Made by a program: the position numbers and the translations under genes | In this document: in pieces, positions 50,173 to 61,062 of the stretch | Numbering within the stretch: the first letter of the stretch is position 1 | Layout of the letters: the number at the start of each line of letters is the position of its first letter | Notes under the pieces: generated by a model | Seen by the model: only the letters and a program-made list of their open reading frames with translations | What the model was told of the DNA's origin: nothing | Databases searched by the model: none | Source of the DNA: Tethya wilhelma | Taxonomy: Eukaryota; Porifera; Demospongiae; Tethyida; Tethyidae | NCBI GenBank assembly: GCA_964030475.1 | Contig: CAXIPT010000002.1 | Span: forward strand, 7,167,381-7,231,380 | DNA length: 64,000 bases | Direction of reading: 5' to 3'

Positions 50173-51044
50173 AATCCATATATAATCTGCCATGTACATT
50201 ATTATGTAAAGTGAGCTTTGACACTAATTTATGGTTGCCGGGTGGGTAGCAAGATGACAGTAAGTTGTGTTCGGTCTAGAGACCATTTTATTCACCGTTG
50301 AGTACAATTAACTCCTTATACAGGGCAATGAAGTGTATCATTCGGTATGATGTAAACAGTGTTAGTTATATAGATCCTGTGATTGACAGTGTTGCCTAAT
50401 GTATAATAAAATTAATATTATGTGAAGTACAAAGTCATTAAATCATTATAATAAATATTTGTAATTTAAAACAGTTGTTGACTCTTGCCTTTTGTACCCG
50501 TACATATACCATTATAATATTATTACTGTAACAGAGAAAAAATGGTGCATTTACAACATTTGTGAATGACACAAGGTCTGACACGATGTCTGTTGTGTGC
50601 ATTTGTAGTGAGTTTTTCATTTAGTAAAAAATATTGGGGTTTTAAATCACTCGATCCCCAAAGTTTAACTTTAAATATATAGATGACAGTCATGTATTAG
50701 TTTGAAGTTATGGTTAAAAGTTTGAAAGTAAAATGGTCATATTAACCACATTTTCCCAAAAATCATCAGTATATTATTGTACAAGTTGTAAAAGCAGTAT
50801 TTTGGACTGTTTTTCTCCTGTGATAACTGTATTATGAGAATATCATGCATTTTGGGAAACTTCTCAATCTCTGAAAATTTTGAAAACAAGTATAGATATA
50901 GATTCATATCTCAACTCCCAAAAGCGTTTTGAATTCAGAGTGCAAGACATGATCTGGTTATTAACGGCAATGAGGGTCTAGTACATAGGCTTATATTTGA
51001 GTCATTAAGACACACTTTGTTTCTCGCCTGTCTATAGTGATTGA

Positions 51045-52085
51045 CATTATCATACGTACGGTAGTACGTATAGTAGGAATGGGTCGACTGTCCCATAGAC
51101 ACAATACAAAATGTTGGTTACTATAAAAATCTAGCCAAACAAAATTAGGCCTTCAAAGTTGCTGAGAGGCTCTCACTGACAGAATACCAACTGCATGCAA
51201 GGCCTAAAACTCACAAAAACTTTCCTCAGCACTCGTTGAAAGCGCTAGTGGGAAGCCACCATAGTGCCATTTTTGTTCTGCTAACGTACGTACGTACGTA
51301 CTTACTNCGTACTTCCTAACTGACTTACTTGAAAAGCATTTCCAGAGACGCAGAATGTGTTGAGCCAACTTTGACAGCACAAAGTAAGTTCTTTTCATGG
51401 GTACTACATTCTTTGATACTCGTTTTCATCATAAATAGGCCTAAACAAAAACTAGAAAGCCTTGAAACTTAGTGTATAAATTCATGTACTACAATGCAGC
51501 CATCTTTGTAGGTAGAGTTCAAAGGTCATTATTCACGTGGTATTATTATGCGCATGCGCACTAGCCTCCAGCCTAATGAAGTGCATGTAGCTGCCACTCA
51601 AGCTTTTTGTAGGGACTAACTAGTCTCTGATAGTTTCCACACTGTAGTGTTGAAAAAAAGTGAATGAACAAGTAGTAAAAATTTCAAAAAAATAAGTAGT
51701 GTAGGAATGGGCAGTGCGGTAAAAAGTATTGGAACAAGGCACGGTCTCAGTTTCGGCACATGACTACTTCATTTTTATGCCCAACTCTTGGCCAGCAGTC
51801 CAGTTTAAGTTATATACCTGTTTGTTATGGTTTACTCCATTGCTTAGCCAAGTGATTATAGTTACTGTAGAAATTGAACCAATGCGTGCAATAAGCTATA
51901 CGTATACGGTACTATCAGTGTACAGATTATTGCAACAGGACACTGAAAAATCCATATGAGGGATCAAGAATAAAAATGAAGTAGTCATGTGCCGAAACTG
52001 AGACCGTGCCTTGTTCCAATACTTTTTACCGCACTGCCCATTCCTACACTACTTATTTTTTTGAAATTTTTACTACTTGTATATA
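51045..52085 (+). mobile_element. TACG-type element, near full length
   Basis: About 1.04 kb from atcatacgtacggtagtacgtatagtaggaatggg to ccattcctacactacttatttttttgaaatttttactacttg, with the ACGT-rich tract near 51287 (interrupted by an n at 51307) and the terminal foldback at 51670-52075. It is very similar to the copy at 31526, suggesting recent activity. Confidence 0.75.
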
Positions 52086-52329
52086 TATGATTACTCTATA
52101 ATATTTATAACAGAACATTACTAATACTATGAATAAATTCCTTACTATTTTTTTTCTATAGCATTTACTTGTATGTACATGCATGCACACCCAAGTATAC
52201 AGTATTAAACGAGCACTAGCCCTGTACCCCCTAAATTCTTTTTTGATCATCTGATAATCACATGATATGATTGTTCTCTGCATGTATAAACAAACAATTA
52301 ACAAAAAAGCTTAAGAGAAGGTTGTAACC

Positions 52330-54152
52330 ATGAATCTTGAGCCGTATAGCTTAGTAACTGTTGCTGCTCGGAAAGGAGATGTTGAAAAGCTTTTGACCAT
52401 TCTGGAAACCTCGAGAATCAATGTCAACTTCACTGAGATATCTTCAATGTACTTGGATGACATGATTCTTCCCCCTCTCCTTGCAGCCAGTGAGGCTGGT
52501 CAACTTGGACGTAGTGAAGGCTCTCCTAAAACGCCCAGATATTCAGGTGAACATTGAGATTAATCACAAGACCCCCCTCTCTGTTGCTGCCGCTGGTGGG
52601 TATGTTGAGATCATGAAACTGTTGTTTGCTCACGGTGGTGATAGTGTAGTTGATTTGAACAATCCATTGATTAATGCTGCAAAGAATGATCATTATGAAG
52701 CTGCAGCCTTGTTACTGGAAAAAGGTGCCAGTCCAAACACTGATCACTCAATCTTTGCCTCCTCAGCACCTCCTCTTTCATGGGCAGTCGTCAATGGCAA
52801 CTCTAAACTTGTCAAATTGCTTCTAGAGCATGGTGCCCGAACAGAACCAACATTTCCAAACGATTCTGTTCTTATTGCTGTATGCTCAAGAGGTTACACA
52901 GAATGTGTTAGGTTGTTGATCGAGTATGGAGCTGACCCTAATGCAGAAGGTAGAAATGGTACTCCACTGACTCATGCTTTATCAAAGCACCATTTAAAAT
53001 GTGTTGAGCTGCTACTTGAAAAAGGAGCTGACGTCAACAAACGAGGAGACATGAATGAAACACCTCTAATGGTTGCTAGTAAAGAGGGTCATGTTGAAGA
53101 AGTCCGATTGTTGTTGAGGTACGGTGCAGATATTACTGCCGTAAGAAACAGAGACACAGCTCTTTATTTGGCTTGCCAAAATAATCATCTAAAAGTAGCA
53201 AAGGTGTTGATTGAAAATGGTGCAGACGTTAATCAGTTTTCAGATACAGCATACAGAACATTATTGGAAGTCATAAAAAGTAATTACTCTGATATAGCCT
53301 GCCTAATGATAAGAAACGGTGTTAGAATAAACCCGCCAGATACATCTGGTGACACATACCATTTTGATACTCCTCTAATGTATGCAGTTCAGAACAATGA
53401 CACAAAAGTCCTAAAAGAACTTGTAGACCACGGAGCACATATTGACACTAAGATCTTATCGTGTGCAGTTACTACAGTACATCCTGAGAGCATGTACATG
53501 CATGTTGGTGCAGAACCAAGGAGCCCAAATATCGCACATTTTCTTCTCCACAACGCAAATAGAGACATTGTGAAAAAAATGAATAACAGACTAGTACAGG
53601 CAGCTTTAGTTGGAGACTATGCTCTTGCTGAAGCAATTCTACCACATGTACATGATATTAATGTCTGGCTCAAATCAGGCAATACAGCCTTGATGGAGGC
53701 AGCCAGATGTGGTAAAGAGGAACATGTGGAACTCCTATTGAAACATTCTGCTCAAGTCAACTTACAAAATGCAAATGGAGAAACTGCCTTAATGATGGCA
53801 AGTCAAGGAGATCACATGAAAGAACTGCTAATGGAACAGGAAAACATTGATATTGACACCAACCAAAAGAACAGCAAGAAATGCACAGTTCTGGCACTGG
53901 CCTGTGAGAATAGACATTTTGATGTAGTACAATTATTGCTGGCGAATGATGCCAACCTTGAAATATCCAACACTAGAGGATGCTCCGCATTGTTTTTTGG
54001 TGTGAAATCAAACTCTCCTGCTGTAGTCAAGAAGCTTTTAGACAGAGGAGCAGATGCTAAACGAAGAACAGTGGATGGCAAAAACATAATTCAGTTTATG
54101 TATGAGTGTCACAAGGAACCTCACCCTAAAATGGTGTCTACCCTAAATTTTG
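52330..54152 (+). CDS. Ankyrin-repeat protein (one frame break, 5' exon)
   Basis: Starts ATG in a good context (gtaaccATGAATC) with no signal peptide. About 600 residues are almost entirely ankyrin repeats, a dozen or more, with consensus words such as TPLMVASKEGHVEEVRLLLR, NGNSKLVKLLLEHGA and GYTECVRLLIEYGADPNAEG. The frame shifts near 52503-52512: frame one reads LLAASEAGQL and frame two resumes LDVVKALLKRPDIQVN; removing one G from the run makes one perfect repeat. A donor at 54153 (tttg|gtaaga) ends the exon with one leftover base. The following TM exon at 54444 is phase-compatible. Ankyrin arrays bind partner proteins; the partner is unknown. Confidence 0.85.
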
Positions 54153-54162
54153 GTAAGACAAT

Positions 54163-54226
54163 AGTGTTAGTGTTAGTGTTGGTGTTAGTGTTAGTGTTAG
54201 TGTTAGTGTTAGTGTTAGTGTTATAG
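54163..54226. repeat. GTTAGT hexamer tandem repeat
   Basis: About ten imperfect units of gttagt directly downstream of the ankyrin exon donor. It is a simple intronic repeat; the unit differs from the animal telomere repeat TTAGGG. Confidence 0.85.
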
Positions 54227-54338
54227 TGTTAGTATGGGTCTTGGTGTGGTGAGTCATTGCAGTAATTTGCATGAATTTAGTTCTGATATAAGTCTAGTTT
54301 CATTCATTTTAGTGAATAATTATTATAATTGTTAAAAN

Positions 54339-54432
54339 CATGTGCCGAAATTGAGACATGCCTTGTTCCAATGCTTTTTACCGCACTGCCCATTCCTACA
54401 CTACTTATTTTTTTGAAATTTTTACTACTTGT
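54339..54432 (+). mobile_element. 3' end of a TACG-type element, cut at an assembly join
   Basis: Begins immediately after the n at 54338 with catgtgccgaaattgagaca and ends tttttactacttgt. The missing 5' part would lie in the join, so the intron between the ankyrin exon and the transmembrane exon is incompletely assembled. Confidence 0.75.
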
Positions 54433-54443
54433 TGTAATTGTAG

Positions 54444-55484
54444 TGGTGGGGATTTTAGTGATTTGGCTTGCATTGAAGAAGAATAGAAAAAAAACCCACA
54501 GCAAAATGAATGAAAATCTAACTGATGCAACACTACGTATAAGTTATCAATTATAATTATGTTATTAATAATCGGTTTTTATGAACATTTTTGGTTATAC
54601 TAATGTTCAAATCTATGATTAGACTGAATGAATAAATTTGTGGTAAAGATAAAGAAGCGTGCATACATAATTATCTATTATTATTAATGTGTGCTTGTTT
54701 TTGACTCTCTTAATGATTCAAATAATTATTATTATAGATAAATTTCTGTGATGTTATGTTAATCTAGTGTGAAGTTTTGTTCTTTGGTAAACAGTTGAAC
54801 ATGTGCTTTTGAAAAATAAATCTTAAAAAATCAAACAAGTACTCTTCCAAGACATTATTTTCATCTTGTGCTATTTTTGCTTTGTCATTCAGAACTTGTT
54901 GTTGTAGAGCTGAGGAGTAGAGGTGGTAACTCACTCCAGTAACAATGCTATAGTGTCCTTTATCATTATTATATACAATCCACAGTGTTACCAACTTGAG
55001 ATAAGAGTTACTATTGAAGTCACTATATATATACATGATTAAAATTAATAATAATAACATTATTAATAATAATTATTGGTTCATGTATAATTTTACCATT
55101 ACAGATAATAACACCATAATATAACAAACTAGTAGATTTGGTGAGCATTGTAAATCAGAACAATATTGGCATTTTAGTCATTCGTATTGATATCAGTGGC
55201 CATGCATGGTATGTACTTTGTTCAAATTCTCAAAGAAATAATTGGCTTTGGATGAGATTTAATATTGAAAATTTGTACGTATCTCGATCTCATTGCAGAT
55301 CAAATGGAAGTTGACACTGTTGAATGCACCTTGGATGATTCCCATTCTTCTGGTGAGCTCAGTCCTGACTACAACTATGTCAATGGAGATGAGGTGTTAG
55401 TTCATAGAAATGAGGCTTATATCACATCACCAGGAGCCGTGAGAATGACTGACAATGAAGCATATGGACACACAACTGCTTCAG
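54444..55484 (+). CDS. Transmembrane and tyrosine-motif tail exons (partial gene)
   Basis: Exon 54444-54536 encodes a hydrophobic helix followed by a basic stop-transfer segment (VVGILVIWLALKKNRKK). Exon 55299-55484 encodes an acidic tail with Tyr in SPDYNYVNGDE, RNEAYITSPG and DNEAYGHTT, resembling signalling tails of sponge surface receptors. Both exons begin and end in matching phase, with acceptor attgtag and donors ctac|gtataag and tcag|gtagac. The upstream partner could be the ankyrin gene at 52330 (phase agrees) or a receptor lost at the n at 54338. A further exon downstream was not identified. Confidence 0.5.
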
Positions 55485-55849
55485 GTAGACACCATAATAA
55501 TAATATTATTATGTTTAAAGCATGTCATTGTACATGCTCACAATTATAGAATCTATAGATTAATAATCTTTGAAATCAATTGCTGTTCAGTTTGGGGAAC
55601 TTCCTGCCTGAGGCTAGAAATTGCTAATAATAATATTAAATTATTATGAGCCTTTAAATTAATAATTATTGTATGGTCAAGGGGTGGGGTATTCCAATAG
55701 CACAGGTAATGGAAAGCCATTCAGGTCTGTAGAAGCAAAATTACATTGTGAAGAAGTTATTGTTATTTTATTTCTAGCTGTTATGTTCAATCTTGATTAT
55801 ATTTTGCATGTGTGCATCTGTGTATGTGCGTGTGTGTGTGTGTGTGTGN

Positions 55850-57512
55850 ACCAGAATCTGGTTAAAGTGGATGTCAATTCCGGTTTGTCATGGAATCTGA
55901 TTACCACTGACTACTGAAGCGCAACGTCCAGTCGCGCCGGAATTGACATCCACATACACATTGTGGTTTTTACCAGATTCTGGTAACAGGGAACAAAAAG
56001 ACTTAGTAGTAACTATACGCAATTCACCAGACTCTCCCTTTCCTTGCAGAGAGTCTGGCTAGCGAGACTATCTAGCCTTTTGCTCTGGAGTCTAGCGCGC
56101 ACTTTCTAGATTGATTCTAGATCACGTGCATGAGCAATTGATAATTAATTGGCGCCGGCGGGACTGAATGAGCCTGAGTAGTCTGCGGTTTAGTTTCTGA
56201 GGGACTGACGCACTCGTGGCACTGTGTCTAGGTTCTTAGAATCTGCATGACCACAGTTTGTTTATGTGGCTATGATGGACAAGCAGGCCTATCCTCAAGA
56301 CCTTTCTGTGAGACTCTAGGTTTGTGGTGAACTGAATAATAGTAAACTGATTTCAAGTTCTTTTCATTAGCTAATTTTGTAAACTGCTATAATTTGACCA
56401 ATCTCAAGGATTTAACTGGTTTATAATTAGGTTGGCAGCCTTGTGACAAATGAGAATCACGGTCTACACGCAGAGTCTGGTATCAGGGGCAGCCCAGACC
56501 CTCTCCAATTATCATCGTAGACAAGAAGAGGCCAGGGGCAGCAGAATGGAAGGAAACAGCTGGGGTCTGGCAAAAGCTTAGCTGGGCGTGGATTGCTGGA
56601 ATTCAATGCAAGGTTCACAGAAGCTATATACATGTGATTTGCTGTATTATACCACTTTTGCATTACTTATTTTTGGTATCACATCAGCTTCTTTTATCCT
56701 GCCGACAACCAGGTCTAAATCATTTTCCTTTACCCTTTCCTTTCCCTTTGTTATTCTCCTCCTAGTTCCTTTCCCGCCTATACTAATAATAGTAAAATGT
56801 CTTATGTGCTCGTGTCCCAGCTGAAATGGACTTAATAACCTAATTTCACTGAGCCACACAAATATAATGGTACCTGTCCCATTAATTTTCAAGCCTTTCT
56901 GGGAAATATGCATCGCCTAGCAGGCTTTATACCAGAGCACGTCTATATAGCTAGCAATAGGAACATGCTCTGAATAGTCTGGTGCTCACTAGGTCACATG
57001 CATAAATAAAAGTAGCTATCAGAACCAAAGTTTTACTTCGGCGACAATTAGCACACTTGTGTAAACTTAACATTAGAGGTCAGCCAATCACACATGGTGT
57101 GTTAATGCATGTGATTGCGTTTGAGTGCATTGACATTATCATACGTACGTATAGTAGGAATGGCCTGACTGTCCCATAGACACAATATGAAATTTTGGTC
57201 ATTATAAAAATCTAGTCAAACAAAATTAAACCTTCAAAGTTGGTCTGAGGCTCTCACTGACAGATTACCAACTGAATGCAAGGCGTAAAACTCGCAAAAA
57301 GTTTCCTCAGCACTCATAGAGAGCAGGGGCATACCTAGCATAGGGCTGAGCGGGCTCGAGCCCCCCCTTTAAGCTTTCAAGCTCACTGGAAGTGTAGATT
57401 AGTATTAATTAACCCTCGGCGTGTGAAACACGCTGAAAGGGTTATAGTAGTCGTTTTTTCCGTGTGTGTGTGTGTGTGTGTGCTTAATCTAAAGAATAGC
57501 AAGTCTACTCTG
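55850..57512. repeat. Duplicated block A, copy 2
   Basis: Begins directly after the n at 55849, inside the foldback element also seen at 23906-24202, and follows copy 1 (24000-25660) in the same orientation with a few indels, for example the shorter catacgtacgtatag at 57141. It includes the 5' part of a TACG-type element (57138-57324). Confidence 0.85.
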
Positions 57513-58598
57513 AAAATTAAGGACATAAGCATGGAGTACTGATGTTTATCTAAAAAAAATATGTGTATCAGAAGCTAAAAGCTTATAGTTCTTGAGCTAT
57601 GCCAGGATTTTCAGTCTGAGCCATCGCTCGGGCGGCCATTTTGGTTACGTGGCCCCACCCACTATATGTATACAAGCCCGTAGCAAGCTGCTTGAAAGTG
57701 GTCAGGCACAGGATGTGGGTGGGGCTTAAAGTGGGTGTGGTGTAGGCGTGACCGGATATTAAAATAAATTTTAGTGCAATTATGCAGCACGCAGGCGCAT
57801 GCAGAATGACCGCGAGCTGCAGCCCAACCCCCGAATATTTGCACAAACGACCTTTACCATATTTCACGAGCAAAAAAGTGGTCCGGCCAAAACCGGACCT
57901 GCCGGACCGCTTGCTACGGCCCTGGTATAGCGAGCTAACGAGAGTTGCCTGATCGTGCGCTAGCTGCACCTCGCTAAAACACTGGAAGTCTGAGATAGCG
58001 ACACTGACTCTAGTATAAATGCTTAAACGTAACAGAGTATTTCTAGTCCAAGCGTTTGTGTTTTGCAAACTCTGCAGCAAGATAGCTTGTGATAATATTA
58101 TGATCGCGACGTTGCCTAAGTAGCCACGCCCATGAACAGTACAGTACAGTCTGCATGCATTATGTTATACAGCTGCAGTAAAGTATAGAAAGTGTGTTTT
58201 ACATGAGATTGCAATGCTGACATATATACGTACAATCATGCCTTGATATCCTTCCTCATTGCCTCATTATAATGCATGCAATAAATATTGTATTGCATTT
58301 ATCACAGTGTATATACGCCGAGGGTTGTGCACCATGCATATGGTGCCTTTCATTATTAGTTGCAATACAGCACAAAAAATAAGAAAATATCTCAAAAAAA
58401 TCACAGGGCAACTCTTGTTGACCTAGAAATGAACGTTTCTAGCACTTTCCACAAGCTATAAGGCCTATAAACTTGCCTAATTTTGATCGCTACCGCGAGT
58501 GCAGCGATTACAGCCTAGAGGTCAAAGGTCAAATAATTGATCATGTGTGCAAAAAAGTGGGCGTAGCTCCCCTTCTGCAAAATCCTGGGTACGCCCCT
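57325..58598. mobile_element. Inserted element inside a TACG-type element
   Basis: Ends caggggcatacctagc and cctgggtacgcccctg are inverted complements of the CAGGGGC type common among hAT-like non-autonomous elements. The flanks rejoin as catagagagcgctagtggg, as in uninterrupted copies (51237, 31706), with gagag repeated at both sides. Nested inside are aaccctcggcg / cgccgagggtt inverted words (57413, 58316) and a smaller element with cccgtagcaagc / gcttgctacggc ends (57677-57920). No transposase frame is present. Confidence 0.6.
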
Positions 58599-60250
58599 GG
58601 AGAGCGCTAGTGGGAAGCCACCATAGTGCCATTTTTGTTCTCCTAACGTACGTACTTACTTACGTACTTGCGTACTTTCTAACTGACTTGCTTGAAAAGT
58701 TTCCAGAGAACCAGAATGTGTTGAGCCAACTTTGACAGCACAAAGTAAGTTCTTTTCATGGGTACTATATTCCTTGATACTCGTTTTCATCATATATAGG
58801 CCTAAACAAAAACTAGAAAGCTTTGAAACATTAATATAGCGTATAAATTCATGTACTACAATGCAGCCATCTTGGCAGTTAGAGTTCAAAGGTCATTAAT
58901 TGTTTATACACGTGGCATTATTATGCGCATGCGCATTTATTTAGCCTCCTCTATCACATTGTATATAGCTGTTGCTTTTTGTAGGAACTATAACCAGTCT
59001 CTGGTGGACTCCACACTGTAGTGTTGAAAATAGTGAGTGAACAAGTAGTAAAAATTTCAAAAAAATTAGTAATGTAGGAATGGGCAGTGCGGTAAGAAGT
59101 ATTGGAACAAGGCATGTCTCAAATTCGGCACATGACTACTTCATTTTTGTACCCAACTCTTGCCTGTCAGTCCAGTTTAAGTTATTTTGCTCCAGAGCTT
59201 AGCCTACTGATTAATACTGGGAATTTGAACTAATGCAATAATAACCTACAGCACTATTGTACACATCATTGCATTAACTTCACACTTAGGATCCTTATGA
59301 GGGATCAAGAATAAAAATGAAGTAGTCATGTGCCGAATTTGAGACATGCCTTGTTCCAATACTTTTTACCGCACTGCCCATTCCTACATTACTAATTTTT
59401 TTGAAATTTTTACTACTTGTTCTATACAATGAGCATTGTCAATATCAGTTTAATAAGTGAAGGTTCTCAATGCAAAATTCAGTACCAGAATAAATTATAG
59501 CAGGAAATTTTTGCAGTGTCTAACTTTCGCAGATGTCAAAGATTTTTTGCATTTTTAGTATAACTTTCATGGATGAGCTGTACTTACAACACCATGCATA
59601 TGTATACGTAACAGGAATTGGTTAATTTCGCAGATAAAATCTTTCGTAGATGGATTTTGATCCACGAAAATCAGGAAATTTAATCTCTATGAAACTTTTC
59701 CGCTTTACGGTATTAAGGTTTGTAAAAAAAGTAATTATTTATTCACTAATGCAAATAATTATACAATCTGTTTACACTGAGCTATATACGTACTTAAAAT
59801 GTTTTGCATGAATGTTATAATTATCATACGTACGGTAGTACGTATAGTAAGAATGGGTGACTGTCCCATCGACACAATACAAAATGTTTATGATCATAAA
59901 AATCTAGCAAAACAAAGTATAGTCTTCAAACTTGCTCAGAGGCTCTCTGCGACAGATTACCAATTGTATGCAAGGCCTAAAATTCAAAGAAAACTTCCTC
60001 AGTACTCATACAGAACGCTAGTCAGAAGCCAGAATAGTACCATTTTTGTTTTCCTAACTTATACTTTCTGTTGGACTGATTTACTTGAAAAGGATTTCCA
60101 GAGAACCATGCAGAAGAACAGTTACTGATGTGTTGAGTTAACTTTGACAGCACATGGAGTAAGTTCTTTTCTTGGGTACTACATTCTTTGATACTCATTT
60201 TGAATTTCATCTTAAATAGGTCTAAACAAAAACTATATAAAAAGCTTCGA
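58194..60250. repeat. Duplicated block B, copy 2
   Basis: Matches 29458-31514 at a constant offset and stops at the n at 60251. Its content is as for copy 1: the right part of an interrupted TACG-type element, a cgaaaat-rich tract and a truncated TACG-type element. Confidence 0.93.
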
Positions 60251-60251
60251 N

Positions 60252-60697
60252 GACTCTTCAGGAAGTCAGTGATCCTCAAGCCCCTGTCAGTCCCTCCCAA
60301 CCACAGAATACGGTCAGTGAGGTAGGTACACATGTAAGAAATGGGTTATCTATAATTGTTGAATGAGTTGATCCTAACAGACTGCAATGTGATGGTGTTG
60401 ACTAGCTGGTGTTATGTGTCCCTCTCTTGTCCTCAGGAGACCAGGAGAAGAGTGCTGACTGCTGGAGACTATTTCAAGGCCTTGATGGACTTCTTCCTCC
60501 CTGAGAAGGCCAAGAAGAGAGAGACCCTTCACGGTGATGATGTCATCAATGATGATGATGATGATATAGGCAGATTCAGAGGCCGTGGTGAGAGACCAGC
60601 TGTACAATCCAAGAGAAGTCTGTTCCAGCAATTTACTAATAGATTTAGAGGTAGAAGAAGACAGCGTCCCCAAGACACACCACCTGTCATCCACTGA
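60252..60697 (+). CDS. Unknown secreted protein, 3' exons (probable continuation of 29055-29456)
   Basis: After the n at 60251 an open stretch reads TLQEVSDPQAPVSPSQPQNT to a donor at 60322 (gag|gtaggt). The next exon, 60437-60697, continues in phase with ETRRRVLTAGDYFKALMDFF, an acidic run (NDDDDD) and a basic Arg-rich end (RFRGRRRQRPQDTPPVIH, stop). There is no ATG at the left, so it is the end of a gene. The position relative to block B copy 2 mirrors that of exons 1-2 before block B copy 1, which is why I join them in interpretation. The family is unknown. Confidence 0.55.
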
Positions 60698-60699
60698 CA

Positions 60700-61060
60700 G
60701 TATTAGAACACCAGCATACACATGTATAACTTTAATAGTTAATTATTATCTGATCATGCAAAACACATTTTATTGTTCATAATATTTTTTGTTTGTTTGT
60801 TTGTTTCAATTATTGTTTTTTTTTCTTTCCCTTTAGTTGTTGTTTTGGTTGTTAGAATTAAATTGAAAATTTATTTCATTCATATTTAGCTACTTGTAGT
60901 GTATTGCGAAGAGCAAGCTTTGCTTTGCTTAGCTTTGACAAATGTAATTTATAATAATGCTCATGCAAACATTCAGATCTGAAGATATTGCTACATGCAT
61001 GCATTTGGTTTCTTCACCTTTGACCTTAAATCTTACCAGTTCAGAGTCTGAGAGATCAAA
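60700..61060. other. Intergenic, nothing recognised
   Basis: Contains the 3' flank of the preceding gene, a short (TTTG)n tract near 60790 and no supported gene. Confidence 0.45.
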
Positions 61061-61062
61061 GT

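Larger units (their letters stand above)
48165..50960 (-). pseudogene. Decayed duplicate of the beta-helix receptor locus
   Basis: Segments match the neighbouring gene in order: 48170-48700 resembles 41925-42540 (tctattgaagg.ttcttcatc.ggtttacagtatcc), 50180-50400 resembles parts of 42640 and 44200-44350, and 50820-50960 resembles its upstream flank at 44530-44650 (tgcatt.tgggaaacttct). Large parts are missing and frames are closed. Unrelated elements occupy about 48760-49420 and 49543-50172. The flank being included shows a DNA-level segmental duplication, not a processed copy. Confidence 0.7.

Noticed and set aside
54163..54226. GTTAGT array as an interstitial telomere
   Set aside because: The unit is not TTAGGG and the array is short and intronic.
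57583..58080. 165-codon minus-strand open frame
   Set aside because: It crosses two inverted-repeat elements, shows no domain and no codon pattern, and lies in a repeat-only contig.
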